A stretch of DNA of 64,000 nt from Candidatus Ichthyocystis hellenicum (GTDB taxonomy: Bacteria > Pseudomonadota > Gammaproteobacteria > Burkholderiales > 2013Ark19i). Location of the stretch: NCBI RefSeq assembly GCF_001460935.1, contig NZ_LN906597.1, positions 1,191,701-1,255,700 on the forward strand, in the 5' to 3' direction. Of this stretch, positions 48,801 to 58,232 are shown in pieces (position 1 is the first letter of the stretch; every line of letters starts with the position of its first letter). A model generated the notes under the pieces. It ran no database searches. It saw nothing but the letters and a program-made list of their open reading frames with translations, and was not told the origin of the DNA. Both the position numbers and the translations under genes were made by a program.

Positions 48801-49967
48801 TTTTCTACCTAAATGATTAATTAATAATTTTGTGCGTATATTTGAGTAAATTCATAGCAGTCTCGTGCCAACACCTTATAAACCTAATGTTCGTATCTAC
48901 TTGAAACATAATTTATATTTTTTCCATGTTACATGATCATATTTAGTATTATTTACCTGAAAACATTTATGTCAATAATGTATGTAAATTTATGACAACA
49001 AATAGTTTTTATATAGTTTTTATATGTATGTGATAGAGGTGCAATTTATGAGCTCCTATTCAACGGATTTTAATATATAAATGTTTAATTAAAAAACAAT
49101 TATTTACTTGTTTGTTGGTTGTTTTTGCAATTGTATTTTGTGTTAACAGATTTCTTTTATATGACTTGCGAATTTGCGAATGTTTTTTAATTATTTATAG
49201 TGTTTCAGTTAGGTTTGACGTTTGCCTATGATCGTGCAGAGATCTATTTGTTATTTCTATCATCGCAATGATAAAACAAATCCACTGAACCATTATTCAT
49301 TAGTTATGATACGTTGAACTTGTGACAGTGTTCTTAGAGTTGATCAAGGTTATGGCTTTGTCTAAGTAAAATTTATATGTGATACAATGGCTTGCATTTG
49401 TACATGATTAATTTTGAAGATTTGGTTGTTATGGGGGCACTTGTTTATGTTTGTTTGTCACAAACATTGCGATAGATGTCATTGCGATAGATGTTTATCT
49501 TTAGGTAGCTTGTTGCTGAATATTTTAAAATCTATTGCTCTATTGAATTGATTACATCTATTGAATTGATATAATCAATGGAGAAAAGATATTTTATTTA
49601 TAGTTATGAGTTGAAATGCCCAGTGTTTCTATTTTGTCGTTGTTATATGTACATTTCTAGTAAGTGTGTTGGCAAATATTTCTTCAAAAAATTTGATGCT
49701 CTTACTTTCTTGTGCTTGATCCCTATCTTAGGGGTGGTTTGTTGGAGATTTTAGTAGTTTCATTATTGTATATGAGGCGAGGTTTGTGTGACACGTGTTA
49801 GTGTATAGAAATTTCCAATAATTGTTCACATTATTATGTGTATGTACGTGATTCATGGTCTGGTGTGTATCGGTCTAATTATTATTGATCACAAAGGTAC
49901 TTTTGATTTCTATGTGGGCGATGCGTTTTACTAATTAAAATACTAGTTACATGAAGCTTAATATTAC

Positions 49968-49997
49968 CTTGTTTTATAGGATATTAACCCCCAGCTT
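49968..49997 (+). promoter_or_regulatory. Candidate heat-shock (sigma-32-like) promoter
   Basis: CTTGTTT at 49968-49974, then 14 bases, then CCCCAGCTT at 49989-49997 resembles the sigma-32 pattern CTTGAAA-N11-15-CCCCATnT. ftsH is under heat-shock control in many proteobacteria, but the site is about 340 bases from the start codon and the match is partial. Confidence 0.25.
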
Positions 49998-50300
49998 AAC
50001 CTGGTGTCACTCATGTAAGGTTATGTGATTTGTGTAATTAGGTTGCAATGACTGTCAGTTTTATTTGTGATCTATCCCAAAGTGGGTAGATTTTGGGTAG
50101 TTTTACGGGGATAATAACCAGTTAATTGTTGTCATTGAATAAGAGTTTTATCTGAGCTATTGTTGTGGAACTCAGTTTTACTAATTTTTTTGAGATAACC
50201 CGGTTCGTGTGCTGCACTGTGCCCTGATTATTGACGTGCTTTTTTGTCGCTGAAGGCTTAAAATGCCAGTCGTTGTTTTTTGATAATTGCTTGTATATTG

Positions 50301-50335
50301 CCCTCCTAGTGCCGAGGGATTTTATTAAAAAGAGG
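50301..50335 (+). promoter_or_regulatory. Leader hairpin overlapping ftsH ribosome binding region
   Basis: CCCTC at 50301-50305 can pair with GAGGG at 50314-50318 or, alternatively, with GAGG of the Shine-Dalgarno AGAGG at 50331-50335, which lies seven bases before the GTG start. Two mutually exclusive pairings could modulate ftsH translation; this is inference from base pairing only. Confidence 0.3.
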
Positions 50336-50342
50336 TGCTTTT

Positions 50343-52280
50343 GTGAATAGTATGTTGAAAAATTTGATGATTTGGTTGGTTATTGGCGTGGTGCTAATGA
50401 CTGTTTTTGACCAATTTGGTCTACACGGTGCTTCTATTTCATCAGTGCCATATTCACGTTTTATGGAAGAGCTTCACGCCGGTCGTATTAAATCTGTTGA
50501 GATACAGGGGCATGTAGTTAGAGCTAGTACGCTAAATAACGAAAGAATAAAAACCTATGCTCCTAGTGATTTGTGGTTGGTTAGCGATTTGCTTAAAGCT
50601 AAGGTCAACATTGTTGCTAAGCCCGAGGAAGAACCTTCGTTTCTTATTAATTTGTTTGTTTCTTGGTTTCCGCTTGTTGTTTTGATAGTGCTTATGGTTT
50701 TCTTTATGCGTCAAATGCAGGGCGGTGGTCGAGGTGGGGCCTTTACTTTTGGTAAATCTAGAGCTCGTTTGCTAGACGAAAATCAAAATACTGTCACATT
50801 TAACGACGTAGCTGGGTGTGATGAGGCTAAGGAGGAGGTAGCTGAACTTGTCGATTTTCTGAAGGATCCTGCTAAGTTTCAAAAACTTGGTGGTCGTATA
50901 CCTAAGGGTGTTTTAATGGTTGGTAGTCCAGGAACGGGTAAAACTCTTTTAGCTAAGGCTATTGCTGGAGAGGCTAAAGTTCCGTTTTTTAGCATTTCCG
51001 GGTCTGATTTCGTAGAAATGTTTGTCGGTGTAGGTGCTGCACGTGTGCGAGATATGTTCGAACAGGCTAAGAAGTGTGCGCCTTGTATTGTTTTTATTGA
51101 TGAAATTGATGCTGTTGGTCGCCAACGTGGTGCAGGTTTGGGTGGAGGAAATGACGAACGTGAGCAGACTCTGAACCAGATGTTGGTGGAGATGGATGGA
51201 TTTGAAGGTTCTTCAGGTATTATTGTGATGGCAGCTACGAATCGTCCAGATGTTCTAGATCCAGCTTTGCTCCGTCCTGGACGTTTCGATCGTCAAGTTG
51301 TTGTTTCTTTGCCGGATATTCGTGGTCGCGAACAGATTCTCAAAGTTCATGTTCGTAAAGTTCCAATGGCAGATGATGTTCGTATAGACATTTTAGCTAG
51401 AGGAACACCGGGATTTTCAGGAGCAGATTTAGCTAACTTGGTTAATGAAGCTGCTCTCTTTGCTGCTCGTTATAACAAAAAGTTTGTTGATATGAGCGAC
51501 TTTGAGATGGCAAAAGACAAAATTATGATGGGAACAGAGCGCCGTTCTATGGTCATGTCTGAAGATGAGCGGCGTAATACTGCGTATCATGAATCTGGGC
51601 ATGCCGTTGTTGCTATGAGTTTGAAGCATGCTGACCCTGTTCATAAAGTAACTATTATTCCTCGTGGGCGAGCTCTGGGATTGACTATGCAGCTACCTAT
51701 TGAGGATAGATATTGCCTGAATAGAGAGCAATTATTGGATCGTTTATCGGTTTTATTTGGTGGTCGTATAGCTGAGGAGTTATTTATGAATCAGATGACT
51801 ACTGGTGCTAGCAATGACTTTGAGCGTGCTACTGATATGGCTAGAGCCATGGTGACACGTTACGGAATGTCAGATGAAATGGGGGCTATGGTATATGTTG
51901 ATAATGAGACTACCGGCATATGGGGCAGATCTCCTTGGCATAATGTTTCTGAGACCACTCGCCAACAGGTTGATAGAGAGATTCGCTTACTTATCGATTC
52001 TCAGTACAATCTTGCTAGGAAAATTTTGGAAGAACGTCGTGATCGGGTTGAGGCTATGGCAAAAGCTTTGTTGGAGTGGGAAACACTGGATTCTGAACAG
52101 CTCAAGGACATAATGGATGGTCGTGAGCCAACTCCTCCCAGTGATGGTGTGGGTTCTCCGCCATCGTCTTCATCTGAAGATGATAAATCATCTTCAGATG
52201 ATAAAAAAACCGATGGCGGTGCTACTAATCCTCCTCCACCTTCTGAGGTTAAGGACCCACATTCCTTACCGTCACAATAG
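50343..52280 (+). CDS. ftsH: ATP-dependent zinc metalloprotease FtsH
   Basis: 645 residues, GTG start with AGAGG seven bases upstream. FtsH is a membrane-anchored hexameric AAA+ protease that extracts and degrades membrane and short-lived cytosolic proteins. Visible features: transmembrane segments at about 8-22 and 102-122 around a short periplasmic domain; Walker A GSPGTGKT at 194-201; Walker B IVFIDE at 249-254; arginine-finger region RPGRFDR at 311-317; zinc site HESGH at 416-420; third zinc ligand in SNDFERAT (Asp492). Length is normal. The C-terminal ~45 residues are low-complexity Ser/Asp/Pro. It is the first gene of the core block, 36 bp before glmM. Known substrates in other bacteria include LpxC and heat-shock sigma factor. 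Confidence 0.98.
   Translation: MNSMLKNLMIWLVIGVVLMTVFDQFGLHGASISSVPYSRFMEELHAGRIKSVEIQGHVVRASTLNNERIKTYAPSDLWLVSDLLKAKVNIVAKPEEEPSFLINLFVSWFPLVVLIVLMVFFMRQMQGGGRGGAFTFGKSRARLLDENQNTVTFNDVAGCDEAKEEVAELVDFLKDPAKFQKLGGRIPKGVLMVGSPGTGKTLLAKAIAGEAKVPFFSISGSDFVEMFVGVGAARVRDMFEQAKKCAPCIVFIDEIDAVGRQRGAGLGGGNDEREQTLNQMLVEMDGFEGSSGIIVMAATNRPDVLDPALLRPGRFDRQVVVSLPDIRGREQILKVHVRKVPMADDVRIDILARGTPGFSGADLANLVNEAALFAARYNKKFVDMSDFEMAKDKIMMGTERRSMVMSEDERRNTAYHESGHAVVAMSLKHADPVHKVTIIPRGRALGLTMQLPIEDRYCLNREQLLDRLSVLFGGRIAEELFMNQMTTGASNDFERATDMARAMVTRYGMSDEMGAMVYVDNETTGIWGRSPWHNVSETTRQQVDREIRLLIDSQYNLARKILEERRDRVEAMAKALLEWETLDSEQLKDIMDGREPTPPSDGVGSPPSSSSEDDKSSSDDKKTDGGATNPPPPSEVKDPHSLPSQ
52170..52201. repeat. 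14-bp perfect inverted repeat inside the ftsH 3' end
   Basis: TCATCTGAAGATGA at 52170-52183 and TCATCTTCAGATGA at 52188-52201 are perfect inverted copies around the loop TAAA. It encodes part of the [12 protein letters not shown] tail. The plus strand continues into A residues, not T, so it is not a forward intrinsic terminator. Confidence 0.85.
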
Positions 52281-52316
52281 CCTTGTCTGTGATTAAGTTT
52301 TCTTATTTGGTTTTCT

Positions 52317-53699
52317 ATGGGTGATTGCCTTCCTTCGTTTATAAAGTTTGGGACGGATGGTATTCGTGGTCGTTATGGGTTGTTTCCTATTACTTCTGCT
52401 TGTTTTTGTCGTGTATCCTATTCGTACGCTGTTGTTATGCGTAGGTTGTATCCGTCTTGTTTACCAATTGTCTTGATCGGTCGTGATACAAGAGCTAGTG
52501 GTGTTCCGCTTTCGGAGGGAGTAATTGCTGGCCTGATGGCAGCCGGCATAGAAGTATGGGATATTGGGGTTGTTAGTACCCCTATAATTTCTTCCTTAGT
52601 TTGTCAGCATAGCGTTTTGGGGGGAATTGTTGTTAGTGCTTCTCATAATCCGTACTATGACAATGGCTTGAAATTTTTTTCACATGATGGGTTTAAGCTT
52701 TCATCGAGTTTGGAAGATGAAATTACCTCTGAATTTAATGGGCTGGATGAAAACATTTATTTTGCTTCCCGTTCTAGTGGAGCAATACATAAGCGTTATG
52801 ATCTTTTGGAAAAGTATTTAAATGACAGTGTTAATCATTTTTCTGAAATGCCTACATCAATAGTACCTTGCAGAGTTGCCGTGGATTGTGCACACGGAGC
52901 TCTATATCGTGTTGCACCATTGATGTTTCAATCGCTTGGGTTTGAAGTGCTACCGATTTGCTGTAGTCCAAATGGATATAATGTTAATAATTTATGCGGT
53001 TCTACATCTCCTGATTTTTTAGCTAATTTTGTTCGTTCAGGAAAGGCTGATGTTGGAGTATGTTTTGACGCTGATGGCGATAGGGTTCTGCTAATTATGC
53101 CAGATGGTAATGTTTGCGATGGTAATATTATCTTATACTTGTTTTTTCGACGTTGGCTGATGAATAGTACGGTTTCTGGGGTCGTGGGTACGGTAATGAC
53201 AAATTCCGCTATAGAGAATTTCTTCAAAAGTGAGGGTGTGTCGTTTTATAGGTCTCTTGTTGGAGATAAAAACATTGTTAAAACTATGATTTTGGAGAAG
53301 GCAACTTTTGGGGGTGAGCCATCAGGTCATTTGATTGTGAACAGGGATAATAGGCTATGTTTTGATGCTTTATTTAACGTAATAGATCTTATTTTATCAT
53401 TCCATACTTTAGATGATATTTATCAGGAGTATTTATCCATTTCTCTTTATCCTCAAAAATTGTTGAATGTACGAATAAAAAAACATTACAATTGGGAAGA
53501 CGATGTGAGGCTGCAGTATTACTTGGACGATTGTAGGAAGGCTGGGGGGGATTTTTTTCGTGTATTGGTTAGGTTGTCAGGTACTGAGCCTGTGCTGAGA
53601 ATTATGTTGGAAGCAAAAGAAGAGCGTTTCATAAATGTTGTTGCTTCTCACTTGTCTTGCATCGTTAATGCCGCCCAAGATTTAATTGTAGGTGATTGA
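52317..53699 (+). CDS. glmM: Phosphoglucosamine mutase GlmM
   Basis: 460 residues; converts glucosamine-6-phosphate to glucosamine-1-phosphate for UDP-GlcNAc, peptidoglycan and LPS synthesis. FGTDGIRGR at 11-19, the phosphoserine loop SASHNP (catalytic Ser109), metal site DADGDR at 251-256, sugar loop GGEPSGH at 332-338 and phosphate-binding RLSGTEP at 419-425 are all present. Oddities: Pro in the sugar loop where many GlmM proteins have Gln or Asn, and the usual GDG after it is replaced by CFD. The ATG start has no strong Shine-Dalgarno. A phosphomannomutase-type specificity is possible but less likely given the FtsH/FolP neighbourhood. The stop overlaps the folP start by one base (TGATG). 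Confidence 0.93.
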   Translation: MGDCLPSFIKFGTDGIRGRYGLFPITSACFCRVSYSYAVVMRRLYPSCLPIVLIGRDTRASGVPLSEGVIAGLMAAGIEVWDIGVVSTPIISSLVCQHSVLGGIVVSASHNPYYDNGLKFFSHDGFKLSSSLEDEITSEFNGLDENIYFASRSSGAIHKRYDLLEKYLNDSVNHFSEMPTSIVPCRVAVDCAHGALYRVAPLMFQSLGFEVLPICCSPNGYNVNNLCGSTSPDFLANFVRSGKADVGVCFDADGDRVLLIMPDGNVCDGNIILYLFFRRWLMNSTVSGVVGTVMTNSAIENFFKSEGVSFYRSLVGDKNIVKTMILEKATFGGEPSGHLIVNRDNRLCFDALFNVIDLILSFHTLDDIYQEYLSISLYPQKLLNVRIKKHYNWEDDVRLQYYLDDCRKAGGDFFRVLVRLSGTEPVLRIMLEAKEERFINVVASHLSCIVNAAQDLIVGD

Positions 53700-54577
53700 T
53701 GAGAGCGGAGTCGTTGTTCGGCAGAGGATTTTCCCCGATTACTTGGAATTGTGGTAGATATCGTTTGAACATTCGTCGTCCCCTGGTTATGGCTATTGTT
53801 AATGTTTCCCCTGATTCGTTTTCTGGTGATGGAATTTTGGTAAAGGGCATGGATATTGAGGGCCATCTTTCCGCCCTTGTTGAATCTGGTGCTGATATTA
53901 TTGACATAGGAGGAGAGTCTACTCGCCCTGGCTCTAGCCCAGTTTCGGAGCAAGAAGAGCTAGATAGGGTGCTGCCCTTTGTAGAGGTGGCGGTTACTTT
54001 GGGTGTTCCTGTTTCTGTCGATACGTCTAAGTCAACGGTTATGAATGCGAGCATTGCTCTTGGTGCTGATATCATCAACGATGTTTTTGCTTTGCGTGGT
54101 GATGGTTCGGTTGGTGCCGTGTGTGATTCATCTGCTGGTGTTGTGTTAATGCACATGAAAGGGTCTCCTGATAAGATGCAGCAATTTCCTAGTTACGATG
54201 ATGTTGTGTCTGAAGTGGTGTCTTTTATCGAGGATAGAGTTTGTGCTTGTGTGGATGCAGGTATATCTCGTTCTCGTTTGTGCATTGATCCCGGTATTGG
54301 TTTTGGTAAATCATTGGAGCATAATCTGTCTTTGTTTTCTAGATTGAGTGATTTTGTAAAGATGAACCTTCCTCTCTTGGTTGGTCCCTCTAGAAAGAGC
54401 TATTTATTTCATCTTTTAGGTCGTTCTGTTGAGGACCGGTTACCTGGAACTTTGGCCGCTTGCCTTGCTTCATGTTCATATGGAGCCCATATTTTGCGTG
54501 TGCACGATGTTGCTGCTGTTAGAGATGCTCTTATTTTTTGGAAGAGGGTGGTTGCTACTGAGTGGGGGGAGTTTTAG
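53699..54577 (+). CDS. folP: Dihydropteroate synthase FolP
   Basis: 292 residues; condenses p-aminobenzoate with hydroxymethyl-dihydropterin diphosphate in folate synthesis, the sulfonamide target. Signatures: NVSPDSFSGDG at 35-45, DIGGESTRPGS at 69-79, DTSKS at 108-112, INDV at 126-129, MHMKGSPDKMQ at 151-161, DPGIGFGKS at 197-205, GPSRKS at 229-234 and RVHDV at 267-271. Most homologues have NVTPDSFSDGG at the first site. The ATG at 53699 overlaps the glmM stop; a TTG three bases earlier is less likely. The stop TAG overlaps the pstS GTG by one base, so translation is probably coupled along the block. Retention suggests the organism makes its own folate at this step. Confidence 0.96.
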   Translation: MRAESLFGRGFSPITWNCGRYRLNIRRPLVMAIVNVSPDSFSGDGILVKGMDIEGHLSALVESGADIIDIGGESTRPGSSPVSEQEELDRVLPFVEVAVTLGVPVSVDTSKSTVMNASIALGADIINDVFALRGDGSVGAVCDSSAGVVLMHMKGSPDKMQQFPSYDDVVSEVVSFIEDRVCACVDAGISRSRLCIDPGIGFGKSLEHNLSLFSRLSDFVKMNLPLLVGPSRKSYLFHLLGRSVEDRLPGTLAACLASCSYGAHILRVHDVAAVRDALIFWKRVVATEWGEF

Positions 54578-55587
54578 TGGCTAAGAAAAAAGGTTCTCCA
54601 GGTATAAGTCAGTTTGTAGCTTATATGTTATTGCTGATGACGACTGTTTTTTCTTTGGCTAATGCATCTGTTAGTCGTAAGGCTATGGTTATTGATGGAT
54701 CTGCAACTGTTTATCCTATTACAGAAGCTGTGGTTGAGGCCTATCAGGATAGTTCTGCCAAAGCTTCTTCTCAACGTATTGTTATCTCTATTTCTGGTAC
54801 TGGTGGTGGTTTCCAGAAGTTTTGCCGTGGTGACATAGACGTGGTAGATGCTTCGCGTCCTATTTTAAAGAAGGAAATGGAAGCCTGCAGAAGAAAAAAT
54901 ATTTCTTATGTCGAGCTTCCTGTTGCCTATGACGCTATTTCTGTTGCTGTAAATTTGAAAAATTTGTTCGTAAAGTCTTTGTCTGTATCAGATTTAAATA
55001 AAATTTGGGGAGAGTCATCTGATTCTAAAGTCTTATTTTGGGATCAAGTTAATCACAATTATCCCCATATTTCTCTTAATCTTTATGGTCCTGGTCCAGG
55101 ATCCGGAACTTTTGATTATTTCACTAGTGTAGTAAACGGTAATAGTGGTTCTATACGTACCGATTTTTCGGCGTCTCAGAACGATGATGTTCTTGTTCAA
55201 GGCATTTCACGTGATCCTCGTGGTATTGCATATTTTGGCTACTCTTACTATGTTAGTAATAAAGATAAGATTCGTTTAGTACCAATTGATAAAGGCAATG
55301 GTCCTGTTTTTCCTTCTATGAAAAGCATTGTTGATGGCAATTATTTGTTGGCTAGGCCATTATTTGTCTATGTTTCGATAAATTCTCTTAAAAATTATGA
55401 ACTTATGGAGCTTATGCGTTACTATTTAGCAAATGCAGCTCGTTTTGCAAGAGAAAGCGGTTACTTTGAGTTATCCGATGATTTGTACACGTCTTTGCTT
55501 AAGCGTCTGAATGGTAAATTTTCTGGTACTCTTTACGGCGGTGATTTTGCTCATTCTGCAAATTTGGATTGTTTTTTAGTTAAGTGA
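54577..55587 (+). CDS. pstS: Periplasmic phosphate-binding protein PstS
   Basis: 336 residues. I choose the GTG at 54577, five bases after GGGGGGAG, over the GTG at 54562. The N-terminus has KKK, a hydrophobic stretch at 12-28 and ANA at 28-30, a signal peptidase I site, so the mature protein is periplasmic. It captures inorganic phosphate for PstCA-B. Ligand-binding segments: GSATVYP at 41-47, SGTGGGF at 73-79, DASRP at 91-95, and GPGPGSGTFDYF at 171-182. Length is typical. pstC follows after 21 bp. Pho-box regulation is common for pst genes, but here pstS overlaps folP with no room for its own upstream promoter except inside folP. Confidence 0.96.
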   Translation: MAKKKGSPGISQFVAYMLLLMTTVFSLANASVSRKAMVIDGSATVYPITEAVVEAYQDSSAKASSQRIVISISGTGGGFQKFCRGDIDVVDASRPILKKEMEACRRKNISYVELPVAYDAISVAVNLKNLFVKSLSVSDLNKIWGESSDSKVLFWDQVNHNYPHISLNLYGPGPGSGTFDYFTSVVNGNSGSIRTDFSASQNDDVLVQGISRDPRGIAYFGYSYYVSNKDKIRLVPIDKGNGPVFPSMKSIVDGNYLLARPLFVYVSINSLKNYELMELMRYYLANAARFARESGYFELSDDLYTSLLKRLNGKFSGTLYGGDFAHSANLDCFLVK

Positions 55588-55608
55588 TTTAATGTATAGG
55601 GTATTTTT

Positions 55609-56511
55609 GTGTCTGATTACGTGTATCGCTCTAATTTTAAGATAATTAAAGAGAGAATTGTCGTACTTATTCTTTTTTGTGTTGCATTTTTTTCCATTTT
55701 GGTGACGGTTGGTATTGTTTTTTTGTTGCTCAAAGAATCTTTGTTATTCTTCAAGGTTATTCCAGTAACCGATTTTTTATTTGGAACAAAGTGGTCACCG
55801 TTGTTTAGTAATGGTCATTATGGGGTTTTGCCATTGCTGAGTGCTACCTTGATTGCTGTTTTTGTGTCGCTGTTTTTTGCTATTCCATCTGGTACGTTGA
55901 TTGCTATTTATCTTTCTGAATTTTCTTCTCCGCTTTTACGTGAGATAGTTAAACCTATCCTGGAGTTGTTGGGCGGTGTTCCAACGGTTGCCTATGGTTA
56001 TTTCGCCCTTACTTTTGTAACACCAATTTTTCAAAAAATACTGCCATCACTTCCTGGTTTTAACCTTTTGTCAGCTGGGCTTGTAATGGGACTTATGATT
56101 ATTCCGTATATTACTTCACTATCTGAGGATGCCATGCGTGTTGTTCCTTATGGTTGGCGTGAAGCTTCATATGCCTTGGGCGCTACACGGTTTCAAACTG
56201 CATGTAGAGTGGTTTATCCTTCAGCTTTTTCCGGTATCTTTTCCGGGTATATACTCGCAATTTCTCGTGTATTAGGTGAAACTATGATTGTTTCTATTGC
56301 TGCTGGTGCTGAGGCTAGGATGGTTTTTCATCCTTTTCAACCTGGTCAGACCATGACTGCCTATATTGTTCAAATTGTTGCTGGTGATGTTCCCTATGAA
56401 GGGTTTGCTTTTCGTACGGTGTTTGTTGTAGGGTTGCTTTTGTTTATCATTACTTTAATTTTTAATCTTTTGGGACAATGGATTAGGAAGCGTTTTAGGT
56501 GTGTTTACTAA
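55609..56511 (+). CDS. pstC: Phosphate ABC transporter permease PstC
   Basis: 300 residues, GTG start with AGGG seven bases upstream. Inner-membrane permease that forms the phosphate channel with PstA. About six hydrophobic segments are visible (roughly 18-42, 74-100, 120-142, 152-172, 205-232 and 270-292). The coupling motif that contacts PstB is at about 185-210 (EASYALGATRFQTACRVVYP). The glycine-rich LLGGVPTVAYGY at 120-131 is typical of PstC. It overlaps pstA by 11 bases. Length is at the normal lower end. Confidence 0.96.
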   Translation: MSDYVYRSNFKIIKERIVVLILFCVAFFSILVTVGIVFLLLKESLLFFKVIPVTDFLFGTKWSPLFSNGHYGVLPLLSATLIAVFVSLFFAIPSGTLIAIYLSEFSSPLLREIVKPILELLGGVPTVAYGYFALTFVTPIFQKILPSLPGFNLLSAGLVMGLMIIPYITSLSEDAMRVVPYGWREASYALGATRFQTACRVVYPSAFSGIFSGYILAISRVLGETMIVSIAAGAEARMVFHPFQPGQTMTAYIVQIVAGDVPYEGFAFRTVFVVGLLLFIITLIFNLLGQWIRKRFRCVY

Positions 56512-57448
56512 AAGGGGTTTGATTAATTTGTTTGTTTCTTGGCGCTCATTATTGAAGCATCTCCATAGGGAGAAAGCCAAGGAGATCGTTTTCATTAGCT
56601 TGTGCCTGCTAGTTCTTTCCTTGATTATGGTTATTTTTTCGTCACTCATAATTCATATGGCAATAGAGGGTTATGCTAAGCTTAATGCATCCTTTTTCCT
56701 CCGATATTCTTCACATTACTCTGAGAAAGCTGGTATTCTTGCCGCGTTAGTAGGTAGTTTGTGCACAGTTACAGTAGTTGTTTTTACTGCTGTTCCTATA
56801 GGGATAATGTCTTCGGTATACTTAGAGGAGATTGCTCCTAAGAATATTTTTCTTTCTATTTTGGATGTTAACCTGTCTAATTTGGCAGGTGTTCCGTCTA
56901 TTGTTTACGGTATTTTGGGTTTGTCTCTTTTTGTCTATCGTCTCCATTTGGGTCGTACTATAATTTCTGCAGGTCTTACTTTGTCTATATTGGTTCTTCC
57001 TATAATAGTTGTTACCGCTCGCGAAGCTATTTCACAAGTTCCCAACTCTTTACGTGAGGCGGCATACGCTTTAGGTGCTACCAAGTTGGAGGTTATAAAA
57101 CATCACGTAGTGCCGTATGCCTTGCCTAATATAGTTACTGGGGTGATTTTAGCATTGTCTCGAGCAGTATCCGAAACAGCTCCTCTAGTTGCTATTGGTG
57201 CTGCTGCTTTTCTAAGATTTTTACCAGAGTCTCCACTTCAAGCAACTTTTCCCTTTTTCAATATGCATTGGCTTTTTTCGGAGTTCATGTCTCTGCCGTT
57301 GCAGGTTTTCCACTGGACAAACAGGCCTGATCAAGGGTTTCAAGAAAGCGCTGCGGCTGCTAGCTTGATCTTAGTGATAATGACCTTTTTTTTAAATGCC
57401 GTCTCTATTTTTCTTCGATATTATTTAATTCGGAAGATGAAAAGGTGA
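56501..57448 (+). CDS. pstA: Phosphate ABC transporter permease PstA
   Basis: 315 residues, GTG start inside the pstC end. Second permease subunit of the PstSCAB importer. Hydrophobic segments at about 30-54, 80-108, 126-146, 155-175, 208-230 and 280-305. [14 protein letters not shown] at 127-140 and the coupling motif at 186-212 ([20 protein letters not shown]) are characteristic. The 11-base overlap with pstC and four-base gap to pstB indicate one transcript and coupled translation. Confidence 0.96.
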   Translation: MFTKRGLINLFVSWRSLLKHLHREKAKEIVFISLCLLVLSLIMVIFSSLIIHMAIEGYAKLNASFFLRYSSHYSEKAGILAALVGSLCTVTVVVFTAVPIGIMSSVYLEEIAPKNIFLSILDVNLSNLAGVPSIVYGILGLSLFVYRLHLGRTIISAGLTLSILVLPIIVVTAREAISQVPNSLREAAYALGATKLEVIKHHVVPYALPNIVTGVILALSRAVSETAPLVAIGAAAFLRFLPESPLQATFPFFNMHWLFSEFMSLPLQVFHWTNRPDQGFQESAAAASLILVIMTFFLNAVSIFLRYYLIRKMKR

Positions 57449-57452
57449 GTTT

Positions 57453-58226
57453 ATGACTTCAGAACCTGCTCTTAAGTGCAGAGTTAAAGATTTCAATTTT
57501 TATTATGGAGATAAACATACTCTGAAGGATATAAATTTAAATGTATATGAAAAAAAGATAACTGCCTTAATAGGTCCGTCTGGATGTGGTAAATCAACGC
57601 TTCTAAGGGCTTTTAACAGGATGCATGATTTGTATTACAGCCACTGTTATGCAGGATCTATTTATCTTTACCCCGAGGATGTAAATCTACTTGATGTTTC
57701 TGTTGATCCGATACGCATTCGTTCGCGGATAGGCATGGTTTTTCAGAAACCAAATATATTTCCCCTCTCTATTTACGATAATGTTGCCTACGGGTTACGT
57801 ATAGCAGGTGGTTATTCTCGATCATTTATTGACGATAAAATTAAAGATGTGCTTATTTCTGTCGGTTTGTGGTCAGAAGTTGATGATCGCTTACGTTCCT
57901 CTGCCTATAATTTATCTGGGGGGCAGCAGCAACGTTTGTGTATTGCTCGTGCTTTGGCGACAGGACCAGAGATGTTGTTATTTGACGAGCCAACTTCAGC
58001 TCTTGATCCCATAGCTACTTCTAAAGTGGAGGATCTTATGGTAGATCTGAGGGATAATGTGACAATTCTAGTTGTAACCCACAACATGCAACAAGCAGCT
58101 CGTGTTTCTGACTATACGGCTTATATGTATCTCGGTGAGTTAGTTGAATTCGGTGAAACGAGGTCGTTTTTTGTTAATCCTCAAGACAAGAGAACGGAAG
58201 ACTATATTACTGGTCGTGTGGGGTAG
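57453..58226 (+). CDS. pstB: Phosphate ABC transporter ATPase PstB
   Basis: 257 residues, ATG with AAGGTGAG upstream. ATP-hydrolysing subunit of the phosphate importer, on the cytoplasmic face of PstCA. Walker A GPSGCGKS at 41-48, Q-loop Gln98 in VFQKPN, signature LSGGQQQR at 154-161, Walker B LLFDEP at 175-180 and switch histidine at 210. Length is typical. No phoU follows, so this regulator must lie elsewhere or be absent; tpiA begins seven bases after the stop. Confidence 0.97.
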   Translation: MTSEPALKCRVKDFNFYYGDKHTLKDINLNVYEKKITALIGPSGCGKSTLLRAFNRMHDLYYSHCYAGSIYLYPEDVNLLDVSVDPIRIRSRIGMVFQKPNIFPLSIYDNVAYGLRIAGGYSRSFIDDKIKDVLISVGLWSEVDDRLRSSAYNLSGGQQQRLCIARALATGPEMLLFDEPTSALDPIATSKVEDLMVDLRDNVTILVVTHNMQQAARVSDYTAYMYLGELVEFGETRSFFVNPQDKRTEDYITGRVG

Positions 58227-58232
58227 TTAAAA

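Larger units (their letters stand above)
48801..50342. other. 1.5-kb non-coding region upstream of ftsH
   Basis: The longest gene-free stretch. It holds several short perfect or near-perfect tandem duplications: ATAGTTTTTAT at 49003-49013 and 49014-49024; CATTGCGATAGATGT at 49466-49480 and 49481-49495; CTATTGAATTGAT at 49540 and 49558. rlmE, which precedes ftsH in many relatives, is absent and I saw no recognisable remnant of it. The end nearest ftsH carries the candidate regulatory sites listed separately. Confidence 0.45.
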
